44,823 nucleotides of DNA, from NCBI GenBank assembly GCA_014730295.1, contig WJIN01000006.1:1-44823 (forward strand), written 5' to 3'. This document shows positions 18,049 to 26,901 of the stretch, piece after piece. This stretch comes from Promethearchaeota archaeon (GTDB lineage: Archaea; Asgardarchaeota; Lokiarchaeia; Sigynarchaeales; SOKP01). Position numbers and translations under genes: made by a program. Under the pieces are notes generated by a model. The model did not search any database. It saw only the letters and a list, made by a program, of their open reading frames with translations, and was not told the origin of the DNA. Every line of letters begins with the position of its first letter. Within the stretch, counting starts at the first letter, position 1.

Positions 18049-19134
18049 ATGGACTTCAAAAAGTTAATTAGAAATCATCTTAAAGACTTTGAGGCATATG
18101 TTCCCGGAGAACAACCGACGGAAGGAGGATGGATAAAACTAAATACTAATGAAAATCCCTACCCTCCTCATCCAGAAATAATAGCTGATTTAAAAAATGC
18201 CGCAGATGAAAGACTCAAATTATATCCAGATCCATCAGCCAGAGTATTACGTGAAAGATTTCTCAATTTATATCTGAAAGATTTTGATACAGTTGATCAT
18301 ATCGACAATATATTTGTGGGAAACGGGACCGATGATGTATTGGAAGTAATTTTCAAACTATTTATTGAACCCGGAGATGATGTCTTTTTTTTTGACCCTT
18401 CCTATGGAATGTATTACACTTTAACAGAACTTTATGGAGGGAATTGTATTGAGATACCCTTAGGGGAAAATTTCTCCTTTCCAGAAAGAAGTTATGATAT
18501 TAAAGGCAAATTACTTATTATCAATTCCCCGAATAATCCAACGGGTCAATCATTTGATAATGATTCAATTCAGAATGCGTGCGAATCCTTTCCGGGAGTT
18601 GTTATAGTTGATGAAACTTATGCTGACTTTAGTAATACATCTGTTTTACCCCTCCTAAGGCAGGTTGATAATCTTGTAGTTACACGAAGCTTCTCGAAAA
18701 GTTTTTCTCTTGCGTCTCTGCGATTAGGGTTAGCCATCGCCGATAAGAGCCTTATATCTCTTATGAACCGTGTAAAATTACCTTATAATGTCAATTATAT
18801 GGCCCAAGTTGCAGGTATTTCTTGTATCGAACATAAAAAGGAAGTATTTGAAAAAAATAAGAACATAATTTCGGAACGAAAACGAATTAACGAACAGCTA
18901 AATAAATATGATAAAATTTCTGTGTTACCGTCAGACTCGAATTTCCTTTTGGTAAAATTTGAAAATGAAACTTCTGCTAGATTGATGTTTGAAAAATTGA
19001 AGGAAAGAAAAATCCTAATACGATATTTTAGTAAAACCTCACTTGCTCAATTTGTGAGAATTTCCGTTGGAACTGGAAAGCAAAATGATAAATTTCTAAG
19101 CGAGTTTGAGAAAATTTTGGATAAAGATTTATAA
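18049..19134 (+). CDS. hisC: Histidinol-phosphate aminotransferase
   Basis: PLP-dependent fold-type I transaminase that converts imidazole acetol phosphate and glutamate to histidinol phosphate. 361 residues. Motifs: LNTNENPYPP near the N-terminus, NSPNNPTGQ, VDETYADF, and the PLP lysine Lys217 in SFSKSFSLASLRLG. A C-terminal arginine (RISVGTGKQND) binds the substrate carboxylate. It is the third gene of the hisG-hisD-hisC run, 47 bases after hisD. The remaining his genes are not in the window. Confidence 0.95.
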   Translation: MDFKKLIRNHLKDFEAYVPGEQPTEGGWIKLNTNENPYPPHPEIIADLKNAADERLKLYPDPSARVLRERFLNLYLKDFDTVDHIDNIFVGNGTDDVLEVIFKLFIEPGDDVFFFDPSYGMYYTLTELYGGNCIEIPLGENFSFPERSYDIKGKLLIINSPNNPTGQSFDNDSIQNACESFPGVVIVDETYADFSNTSVLPLLRQVDNLVVTRSFSKSFSLASLRLGLAIADKSLISLMNRVKLPYNVNYMAQVAGISCIEHKKEVFEKNKNIISERKRINEQLNKYDKISVLPSDSNFLLVKFENETSARLMFEKLKERKILIRYFSKTSLAQFVRISVGTGKQNDKFLSEFEKILDKDL

Positions 19135-19190
19135 AGAGTCAAAAAAAATATTAATTACTCTATAAATATTTTTTATAGAGATCATCACCA

Positions 19191-20368
19191 ATGTTGGAGT
19201 TGTTTTAATCATTTCGAATCTATTTTCCCAAGAAGACACGATTAAATGTCAAAACTGCAAATATAAAATAGGGAGACCCTTTCCAAAAGATAATATGTGT
19301 CCTCGATGCGGTAAATTTGTCCCAGCTCTCTATCAGATGAATCAAATTGAACGAGGACCAGAACTTAAACCAAAAGAATTTCAAACTAAAAGCTCTTCCC
19401 TTTCTACTAAATTGAAAGGAAAAGTAAAAGTTAAAAATTCCACGACAAAACATGATTTAGAAGGGAAAAAGATAGAGCTAAAGAAGGGTGAATTTGTTAA
19501 ACTTTTTGGAATAACTTCAGTTGAACGAACCCCTCTGTTTTGTAGTAATGATGATTACTTTTTTCTCCTTGAACTGACAAACAATTTGGACTTTATTGCT
19601 ACTGATATGTTAGGAGGTGAATTGGATAAGATGTTACTCATACCGGAAGCCTCAGAAGGAAAAGAGAAATGCCAGTTTTTTACGAGGGATGATTTAATCT
19701 TTCTTGTGTATGGAATGTTTCCAGATAAAAAAGGAAAATGGCTTTTAGAACAAATAGCAAAACATTATTCCGAAATAATCGAGGATAAAGATGTTAATAG
19801 TTTAGATAAGTTTGAAAAGTATCAAATAAATATGAAATTTGAAACAGTACTAAAATTTATTCTCGGAGAATATCTAAAGCTTCAAGATGTCTTTTCTGAT
19901 CAAGATATACCCTACGTGGAAGATAAACTCAGAATAGATTATATTGGATTATCCTCTCAATCTATAGGAATCATTTCTTTACTCTTAGGTGATGCGCTAA
20001 AATTAGATCTACCGGGAGAATTTGAAGATCCAGAAGAATTGAGAGAAATGCAAGAATCAATGATTACGGCAAGAATTGAAGCTATAGCAGCTAACACGTT
20101 GGGTAATACAGGTTCAGTTCCACGGTGGATTGCGGTGAAATTGGGATTCCAAAATTACAGATTTCTAACATTTAAAGAGTATGATAATGATTATTTCCTT
20201 TATATGCTTTCTGAAGGGAATTTAAGTAAGATTGACCTCGTAGAAGAAAAACTCGATCAATATTTGAAGGAGGCTATCAAAGATCCTTTTTCGGGGAATC
20301 TGAGACCGTTTAATAAACTCAAATCAGATCTGAAAGACCTTTTTGAAGATAATCGGGTGTTTTCTTAA
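19191..20368 (+). CDS. Zinc-ribbon protein of unknown function, start unclear
   Basis: About 380 residues with an N-terminal zinc ribbon (CQNCKYK, then 14 residues after the first pair CPRCGKF). A mostly helical region follows that I do not recognise. The first in-frame ATG (19295) lies inside the ribbon and would remove its first CxxC pair, so it cannot be the real start. The open frame continues up to a stop at 19163 with no ATG, GTG or TTG. An ATG at 19191 is one base out of frame; a single extra T in the TTTT run at 19203-19206 would join it. Options are a sequencing deletion, a -1 frameshift, or a rare ATT/ATC start. TATA-like CTATAAATA lies just upstream. Confidence 0.6.
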
Positions 20369-20445
20369 GAGACTTGAAGTATTGTTTAGGAAAAAACGCG
20401 TTCAAGAGTGAATCGGATATCTTCATAGTATTTTTTTATAAAACC

Positions 20446-20466
20446 TTTAAATAAATTATATATACT
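20446..20466 (+). promoter_or_regulatory. TATA region of the glycosidase gene
   Basis: TTTAAATA at 20446-20453, preceded by AAACC (BRE-like) and followed by more A/T steps, lies about 60 bases before the ATG. Pattern-based. Confidence 0.35.
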
Positions 20467-20509
20467 AATGAGGTTTAACTTTTATAATAAAATTTAAAGG
20501 TTTGCGGAT

Positions 20510-22990
20510 ATGATGCTTAAAATAACACAAGATAACGAAAATTATATCGAAATAAAAAACGGCAAGGTCCATTTTGAATTTTTTAAGAAGAGTTCTCAGC
20601 GTGGACTTTTCAATATTGGATTCCAAGATTTCAAAGATATACATTGTTATCTTAAAAACTGTTACGCGTGCTTAAATTATTTTAAACACGGTAGTGAGAA
20701 TCTTGCTCAGTATGCCTCTACTTTATTCGATTTTGAATCAGTGGTAGAAGATATTGATGATGAGATTGGAGAAGGTTTACAAATTATTTTTTCGAGGGTA
20801 TCCCCAGGCGAAGATAAATTCGATTTTAAGATACTTGTAAAAATTTATGATGAAAAGGATTTCCTACTCATCCAATTAATTGATATTCGGGATTTAAGCT
20901 CCACTCCCTATCGTATTCATAGTATTTCACCTCTCACGATTAAAAATAGTCCCTTATGGTTAACTGGAAATGATTCAAAAACGGATTTAATGCGTATTTC
21001 TTGGTTTAAAAACGGATGGCAAAGCTGGAGCCCGTGTAAGGTTTTGTTTGGTGATGAAAAAGACAGGAAAGGCCCTCCTCTTAAAATATTTAAAAGAACA
21101 TTAGATAGTCAAGATTATGAAATTGAAGGACGATTTTATAGTGAATATAATACTGTTATAACGGACAGAGATTCGGAAAATTCTCTCCTCTTAGGATTTA
21201 CTACGCTTAATGAACAATTTTCACGAATCATTCTCGATTATAATAAAAAAGATACAATCACACTTTTAAGCGCCTTTAGTTGCATGGATGGTGTCAAATT
21301 ACCAGATTCATCAATTGATTCCTCTGAGGAGCTTCAAATTGGTATAAAAACTAGAAATCTAGCATATTATGGTCTCATAGAATATGCTCAAACAGTTAAA
21401 ACACATATACAGCAGGAGCGGATTGCTGAAATTCCGATTGGGTGGTGCTCTTGGTATTATTATTTCACTGAGATCTCAGAAGGTGATATGATAAAAAATC
21501 TCAATTTTTTCAAAGATAATGAGGATAACTTACCTATCGATTTTATCCAATTAGACGACGGTTATTTCACGAAAATAGGGGATTATAATATAATGAATAA
21601 GAAGTTCCCCCACGGTCTTTATTGGCTATTTAAAAGAATACAGGCAGCCGGTTTCAAAGGAGGAATTTGGACGGCTCCTTTTTTTGCCGAAAAAGATTCA
21701 GAATTACTTCAAAATCATGAAAATTGGTTTTTAACCAAAAAAGGAAAAGAAAAATTGATAAAAACTCATTTTAACTGGGGAACATTTGAATATAGCTTAG
21801 ATTTGTCAAAAAAAGAAGTTTTAAGATATCTCAAAGAATATTTCCGTGACTTTCTTTATGCACTTGAAGATCCCCATAAAACTGAAGGAACGATAATAGA
21901 TTACTTTAAAATTGATTTTCTGCATGCCGCAACCCCATATGAAGCAGATTATGAGAATAAAACCCAAACACGCGCTCAACGCTATTATAATGGTGTAAAG
22001 GCTATAAGGGAAGGAATAACTGAGGATTCATATTTACTCGGATGTGGCGCTCCTTTAGGCCCTTGTGTAGGATTAGTTGATGCTATGAGGATTGGGATGG
22101 ATACAGCACCTCAATGGAAAAAATGGGATTGGTTGGGGGACAAATTTGGGTTCAGCCTTCCGAGTCTGAAACGTGCCTTGATGAATATTTTATATCGATC
22201 CTTTATGCATACCTACTTCTGGATAAATGATCCCGATTGTTTAATGATCCGAAGAACAGATACCGATCTTAACTTAAACGAAATAAAACTTCAATTGACT
22301 CTATTTGGGTTATCAGGAGGCCAAGTTCTTATCTCGGATGATATGTCCAAATTATCTGAAGAAGAGATAAATGATGCAAAACTAGTTTTACCTCCCTATA
22401 ATTCAGAATTGACCGATCCTATTGTAACTGATGCCTTTACTTCAAAACTACCCACCATCTATTTTCTTGAAACTCATGAATATATTGGAAAGCGATATCT
22501 CGCTGCGATAATCAATTGGGATGATAAATTGGTAAATCGATCCATTTCCATATCGAAAATTATCCCTAATTTATTAAAGGATGAAACCCAATTTTTCGTA
22601 TTTGATTTTTGGAACCAACAATTTCTCGGAGAATTTGGGCGAGACGATCCAATACCTCTTCAAATTCCCTCACATCACTGCGCCTATCTGTCTATTATCT
22701 ATATAAACAATTTTATAAAAAAAGAACCAATCTTTCTCTCATCTAATCTGCATATCTCACAAGGGTGCTATGAAATCACAGACTTTGATTACGAAGAGGA
22801 GGAAGATATCATTTCAATGATTATTGATTTAATCGGAGAGCGAGAAGGAGATCTATTCATAAAACTTCCATCCGAGAAAAGGATTTCTGAATGTGAATTT
22901 CCAGTGTCTTTTTTTGACCAAAAAAATAATATATGGAAAATTCGTGTTAGATTTACTAATAGTATCTCATTAAGTATCTCTCTTTCTTAA
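20510..22990 (+). CDS. GH36-type glycoside hydrolase (alpha-galactosidase family)
   Basis: 826 residues: an N-terminal beta-sandwich (about 1-290), a TIM barrel (about 295-650) and a C-terminal beta domain. The barrel shows the GH36/melibiase signature: GWCSWYYYFTEISE, FIQLDDGYF, GFKGGIWTAPF, then YFKIDF with Asp469 as the likely nucleophile and DAMRIGMD with Arg527 and Asp531 as the likely acid/base region. Family members cleave terminal alpha-galactosides or related sugars; the real substrate is uncertain. There is no signal peptide, so it acts inside the cell and would need imported oligosaccharides. It has its own TATA-type promoter; the acyl-CoA synthetase gene follows after 55 bases. 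Confidence 0.85.
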   Translation: MMLKITQDNENYIEIKNGKVHFEFFKKSSQRGLFNIGFQDFKDIHCYLKNCYACLNYFKHGSENLAQYASTLFDFESVVEDIDDEIGEGLQIIFSRVSPGEDKFDFKILVKIYDEKDFLLIQLIDIRDLSSTPYRIHSISPLTIKNSPLWLTGNDSKTDLMRISWFKNGWQSWSPCKVLFGDEKDRKGPPLKIFKRTLDSQDYEIEGRFYSEYNTVITDRDSENSLLLGFTTLNEQFSRIILDYNKKDTITLLSAFSCMDGVKLPDSSIDSSEELQIGIKTRNLAYYGLIEYAQTVKTHIQQERIAEIPIGWCSWYYYFTEISEGDMIKNLNFFKDNEDNLPIDFIQLDDGYFTKIGDYNIMNKKFPHGLYWLFKRIQAAGFKGGIWTAPFFAEKDSELLQNHENWFLTKKGKEKLIKTHFNWGTFEYSLDLSKKEVLRYLKEYFRDFLYALEDPHKTEGTIIDYFKIDFLHAATPYEADYENKTQTRAQRYYNGVKAIREGITEDSYLLGCGAPLGPCVGLVDAMRIGMDTAPQWKKWDWLGDKFGFSLPSLKRALMNILYRSFMHTYFWINDPDCLMIRRTDTDLNLNEIKLQLTLFGLSGGQVLISDDMSKLSEEEINDAKLVLPPYNSELTDPIVTDAFTSKLPTIYFLETHEYIGKRYLAAIINWDDKLVNRSISISKIIPNLLKDETQFFVFDFWNQQFLGEFGRDDPIPLQIPSHHCAYLSIIYINNFIKKEPIFLSSNLHISQGCYEITDFDYEEEEDIISMIIDLIGEREGDLFIKLPSEKRISECEFPVSFFDQKNNIWKIRVRFTNSISLSISLS

Positions 22991-23045
22991 ATTGGTCTGA
23001 TTTTTATAATATTTTTTTTACTATCCTAATTTATAACAATTATAT

Positions 23046-24533
23046 ATGACTCACTTTTTAGAAGAATTTTTAACACCTAAAAGTATTGCGGTTTATGGGG
23101 CCAACAATAAGGGAGCGGGAATTGGTTCATTTCAGCTTATGGGACTGATTGTCTCTGGTTTTAAGGGTAATATTTATCCCATTCATTTAAAATTAGATTC
23201 GGTGATGGGTTATAAAGCATATGAGACTATCTCTGAAGTTCCAGAGATTCCCGAACTTGTTATAGTCATACTACCTCCAAAAGTAGTTCCTCAAGTATTT
23301 GAAGAATGCGGAGAAAAGGGTGTGAGGCGAATTGTTTTAATTTCGGGGGGATTTCGGGAACTTGGTGGAGATCGTAAAAATACTTTACGCGAAGAAATAC
23401 AAAAAATCGCGAAGAAATATGGTATCAGATTTATTGGTCCTAATTGTTTAGGAATTTACAATAGTTGGATATATCCCGATGATCCCTCTAGCGCACTTAA
23501 TACGGCGATTTGGGAAAAACAGCAGAGAGGCTATTTCTCCATCGCATCTCAAAGCGGGACATTAGCGAGCCATATTTTTTTTGATCCGGAGAATCTCGAT
23601 TTGGGAATTAGCCGATCACTTTCCTTGGGAAATGAAGCAGATATCGATATCGTTGATTGTCTAGAATTTTATAAAGATGATGAAAAGACAAAAGCTATAG
23701 GGTTATATATTGAAGAATTAAAACGTGCTAAGACATTTCTAAGGGTAGCAAAAGAAATAACTCCAAGAAAACCAATTATAACCATTTATGTAGGTGGATC
23801 TGAAGCCGCGCAACGAGCAGTAAAAAGCCATACCGGATCTTTAGCGGGTAATGCGAATATCTATGAAGCTGCCTTTAAAGAAGCGGGGGTAGTGAAAACA
23901 GAATTGGTGACTGAATTTTTGGATTTAGCACGTGTATTAACAAAGGAAATCTATCCAAAAGGAAAACGTTTAGGAATAATTACGAATTCTGGTGGACCGG
24001 GAGTGATGATCGCAAATCATGCAGAGAAACAAGGATTAGAAGTACCAAGACTATCCGAAGAACTTCGAAATGAATTGAGAGAATATGCAATTCCGACCGC
24101 AAGCTTAAAAAATCCTATTGATACCACATTCGATATGAATTTTCAAAATTATTACATTAATATCCCAAAAACCTTAATGCAATCTGGTGAAATAGACGCC
24201 ATAATGATGTATGGTGTATTTGGTTTCCAAGACGTTCTCAAAAACTTAATGGAAAATGAGCGCATAGCTAAATATGAAGACTTCCCAGATCAAGTGAAAC
24301 AAGATATTCCTTTAGAGAAGATGTTAGTCTCACCCCTCTTAAAAATGTCTAAGAAATACTCAATCCCTGTATTTTTAATCAATCCGCAGAACTATAATTC
24401 ACCATGGTCGAAAAGAATACGAAGCACGGGAGCTATTTTGTTTCAATATTGGGACAGACCTGTTCGTTGCCTAGCAAAATTATGTGAATACTCACAATAT
24501 AGAAGAAAAATGGTAGAAAAAACTTCAACCTAA
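23046..24533 (+). CDS. ADP-forming acyl-CoA synthetase, alpha subunit
   Basis: 495 residues. The N-terminal CoA-binding Rossmann domain (SIAVYGANNKGAGIG, GFRELGG, GPNCLGIYN) is followed by two succinyl-CoA-ligase-like domains. The phosphorylated histidine is His262 in KSHTGSLAG, and TNSGGPGVM lies further on. These enzymes convert acyl-CoA, ADP and phosphate to acid, CoA and ATP, the usual energy-conserving step of archaeal fermentation. The ATP-grasp beta subunit is neither fused nor adjacent, so it must be encoded elsewhere. Its 3' end overlaps the convergent beta-helix gene by 9 bases. Confidence 0.9.
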   Translation: MTHFLEEFLTPKSIAVYGANNKGAGIGSFQLMGLIVSGFKGNIYPIHLKLDSVMGYKAYETISEVPEIPELVIVILPPKVVPQVFEECGEKGVRRIVLISGGFRELGGDRKNTLREEIQKIAKKYGIRFIGPNCLGIYNSWIYPDDPSSALNTAIWEKQQRGYFSIASQSGTLASHIFFDPENLDLGISRSLSLGNEADIDIVDCLEFYKDDEKTKAIGLYIEELKRAKTFLRVAKEITPRKPIITIYVGGSEAAQRAVKSHTGSLAGNANIYEAAFKEAGVVKTELVTEFLDLARVLTKEIYPKGKRLGIITNSGGPGVMIANHAEKQGLEVPRLSEELRNELREYAIPTASLKNPIDTTFDMNFQNYYINIPKTLMQSGEIDAIMMYGVFGFQDVLKNLMENERIAKYEDFPDQVKQDIPLEKMLVSPLLKMSKKYSIPVFLINPQNYNSPWSKRIRSTGAILFQYWDRPVRCLAKLCEYSQYRRKMVEKTST

Positions 24534-24941
24534 CTTCTCTTTTTCTAAATCATCCTTTTTGTCTGTCTTTCCTTTTAAAATAGAAAAAGCTATGTCCAAG
24601 TTCTTAAATGTTAGTGTGCTGTTCTCAACGACAATACAATGGTCCAGCTTAAATATTTCACCTAACTTAACATTATCGAAGATGATAGAATTTGAAATTT
24701 CATTATAATCGCCAATTTCACAATTATCGCCAATATACACGTTTGGACCAAGTAATACATCATCCCCGATTATTACATTCTTTCCCAAAACTACCGGCTC
24801 AATAAACGTGGGATAATCCCCAATATATTCTTCAATACGATTATTTATGACGTTCTTACTCAGAAAATCTGTCAATTCTTCGGAACTTATCGATTCTTGA
24901 TTATCCAACTTTGTTTTAATATATTCTAAATCCTTTTCCAT
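24525..24941 (-). CDS. Small left-handed beta-helix (hexapeptide repeat) protein
   Basis: 138 residues: a helical N-terminus (about 1-45), then hexapeptide repeats from about 50 to 115 (VVLGKNVIIGDDVLLGPNVY and similar), the fold of sugar-nucleotide acetyltransferase tails. No nucleotidyltransferase domain and no acyltransferase catalytic His is obvious. It may bind sugar nucleotides or act as a trimeric scaffold. It lies 54 bases downstream of hypB on the same strand and overlaps the end of the acyl-CoA synthetase gene. Confidence 0.7.
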   Translation of the reverse strand: MEKDLEYIKTKLDNQESISSEELTDFLSKNVINNRIEEYIGDYPTFIEPVVLGKNVIIGDDVLLGPNVYIGDNCEIGDYNEISNSIIFDNVKLGEIFKLDHCIVVENSTLTFKNLDIAFSILKGKTDKKDDLEKEKLG

Positions 24942-24995
24942 GCTAATCCCTATAAATATTTAATTATACTAAAACATAATTACTTTTTAAGCAAT

Positions 24996-25712
24996 TTAAG
25001 AGGTTAATACATTTAATAAATCGTCTACTCCTTCTCCCGTACGGGCACTCGTTAAGACAACTTGAATATTTGGATTTATTTCTTTCGCATCCTCGACCAT
25101 TTTATCTGTGTTGCTTTCAAGACGTTCAGCCAAATCAATTTTATTTATCACCGCGATATCAGACATTTTGAATAAGAGAGGGTGCTTTTCTACCACCCAT
25201 TCCCCCTCAGTCACGGATACAACCGTGATTCTTTTATCCATCCCAAGCATAAATTCTGAGGGACAGATTAAATTTCCCACATTCTCTACGAATACGATAT
25301 CAAATTCGTCAATATTGACATTTTTTAACACTTTATCCACATGATAGGCGTTTAATGCGCATTCTCTTCCTGTATTAATCTGAATTGCTTTTACAAACTC
25401 TTTTTGGATCCGATCGGCATCCACTCGTGTAGCTACATCGCCACATATAACTAAAATTTTGTGCTCGGGTCCAAATTTTTCACTCAATCGTTCAATCAAT
25501 GCGGTTTTTCCCGCACCAATCGCTCCCACAAAATCAAATGATTTGATTCCCTTGCCTTTAAGTTTCTCGTTTATTTTGACTGCAATCAAATCATTATTTT
25601 TTTCTACTTGTTTCTGTGTTTCAATTACAAATTCCCTGTCCACTTCCTTCGCTAATTTTCTACTTTCAAGCTCCATCACTCTATCAAACTTCTCTTCTTT
25701 TTCATCAGCCAT
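24996..25712 (-). CDS. hypB: Hydrogenase nickel-incorporation GTPase HypB
   Basis: SIMIBI-class GTPase that helps deliver nickel to [NiFe] hydrogenase. 238 residues. Walker A is GAIGAGKTAL, then GDVATRVDADRI, the switch region FVENVGNLICPSEF and the guanine motif NKIDLAE. The interface metal site, usually CHLDA, reads CALNA (Cys118, Ala119): the cysteine is kept but the adjacent histidine is lost, while the second cysteine (NLICP) remains. There is no N-terminal CXXCGC motif, as in many archaeal HypB proteins. HypB presence fits the hydrogenase-linked hdrA-mvhD operon. HypA is not adjacent. Confidence 0.92.
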   Translation of the reverse strand: MADEKEEKFDRVMELESRKLAKEVDREFVIETQKQVEKNNDLIAVKINEKLKGKGIKSFDFVGAIGAGKTALIERLSEKFGPEHKILVICGDVATRVDADRIQKEFVKAIQINTGRECALNAYHVDKVLKNVNIDEFDIVFVENVGNLICPSEFMLGMDKRITVVSVTEGEWVVEKHPLLFKMSDIAVINKIDLAERLESNTDKMVEDAKEINPNIQVVLTSARTGEGVDDLLNVLTS

Positions 25713-25900
25713 AAGATCTACCGTTACTTCAGTGTTAATAATTTATAGATTAGATAATATGATTAGAAATTAAAAATTAATCTATTAAATTAATAAGCCT
25801 TTCGAATCTAAATCAAAATATTTAACATTTCCAAAAGGTTCTAGTTTAATAATGAACTACATTTAGGAATTTTTATCAATAAAAGTAAAATATTCGATTT

Positions 25901-26860
25901 ATGGGACAAATTGATTATATTTCAATCATAGAAAGATATGAAAATCAAGAATTAAACAGAGAAAAAACCATTAACCTCCTGGTCTTCCTTATTCAATCGA
26001 AAGATGATGCGGGAGTACGACTGGAGATTATCAATTCGTTAGAGAAACTAAATGCGTTCGATGAAGAATTATATAAGTTTATCGAGAGTTTAATCGTTTC
26101 AGATGCGTATCCTTTGATAAGGCAAAAAGCTATAGAAATACTAAAAACTTATTATTTGAAAAATGCCTTCAAAGTCGTAACATGGGCATTAGAACATGAG
26201 AAGAACTACAACTGTCTAATTTCGTTAATCCATACCTTAGTTAGAATTAATAATCACTCCTCAAAAAACCTATTGGTCTCGACTCTAAGAAAAAAACTTT
26301 CGGAGAATAAAAAAAATATCACTTTATTAGGATTAAGAAAATATAATCACATAATAGATCATCTGTATGAAAAAGATATTATCCAAACGTTTAGTTTAGA
26401 ACATCTTGCGAATCTGGTGATTGGGTATATAACAATTGGTGAATTATTAAATACTTTTTATTCCGTTCACTATGAATTAGACCGAACCACGCACTTACCT
26501 GTGAAGCTTGATATGTCGGATATAGAATTTGAAGTAAGGGGGTGGAAAGCAGAGTTCAGAAATGCCATAGAAGACCTTTCTGAAATCACGGGATTATTAA
26601 ATCTTCAAAGTTTAAAACATCTGGATTTATCTAACAACAGAATTAAGGATATCAAGGAGTTAGCATCTCTTAAAAATTTGAAATATCTTTTCCTTGCTAA
26701 TAATCAAATTGAGGATGAAAAGAATATTAAATTTTTGAAAGGGATAAAAAATCTTGCCTATTTAGATATTTCAAGTAATAAGATCGCTTATTGCAGCGAC
26801 AACTTTATTTTCAACAAAAATATTGAAATAAAAGTTCAGAATTTCGGTTATTTTCGGTAG
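25901..26860 (+). CDS. Short HEAT-LRR paralogue
   Basis: 319 residues. The head (about 1-150) is clearly homologous to the three tandem HEAT-LRR proteins: ESLIVSDAYPLIRQKAIEIL and then VTWALEHEKN match LLISDSxxxVRxxAAKIxK and KWALAHE. It carries only about three LRRs (LKHLDLSNNRIKDI, LKYLFLANNQIEDE, LAYLDISSNKIAYC), of a type closer to SDS22 than to the LP-type repeats of its relatives. Either the array contracted or the head was shuffled onto another LRR. It is divergent from hypB across 188 AT-rich bases. Confidence 0.8.
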   Translation: MGQIDYISIIERYENQELNREKTINLLVFLIQSKDDAGVRLEIINSLEKLNAFDEELYKFIESLIVSDAYPLIRQKAIEILKTYYLKNAFKVVTWALEHEKNYNCLISLIHTLVRINNHSSKNLLVSTLRKKLSENKKNITLLGLRKYNHIIDHLYEKDIIQTFSLEHLANLVIGYITIGELLNTFYSVHYELDRTTHLPVKLDMSDIEFEVRGWKAEFRNAIEDLSEITGLLNLQSLKHLDLSNNRIKDIKELASLKNLKYLFLANNQIEDEKNIKFLKGIKNLAYLDISSNKIAYCSDNFIFNKNIEIKVQNFGYFR

Positions 26861-26901
26861 CATTGAAAATAAGAAAAAAATAATTAAAGAGTTAGAAAAA
26901 T

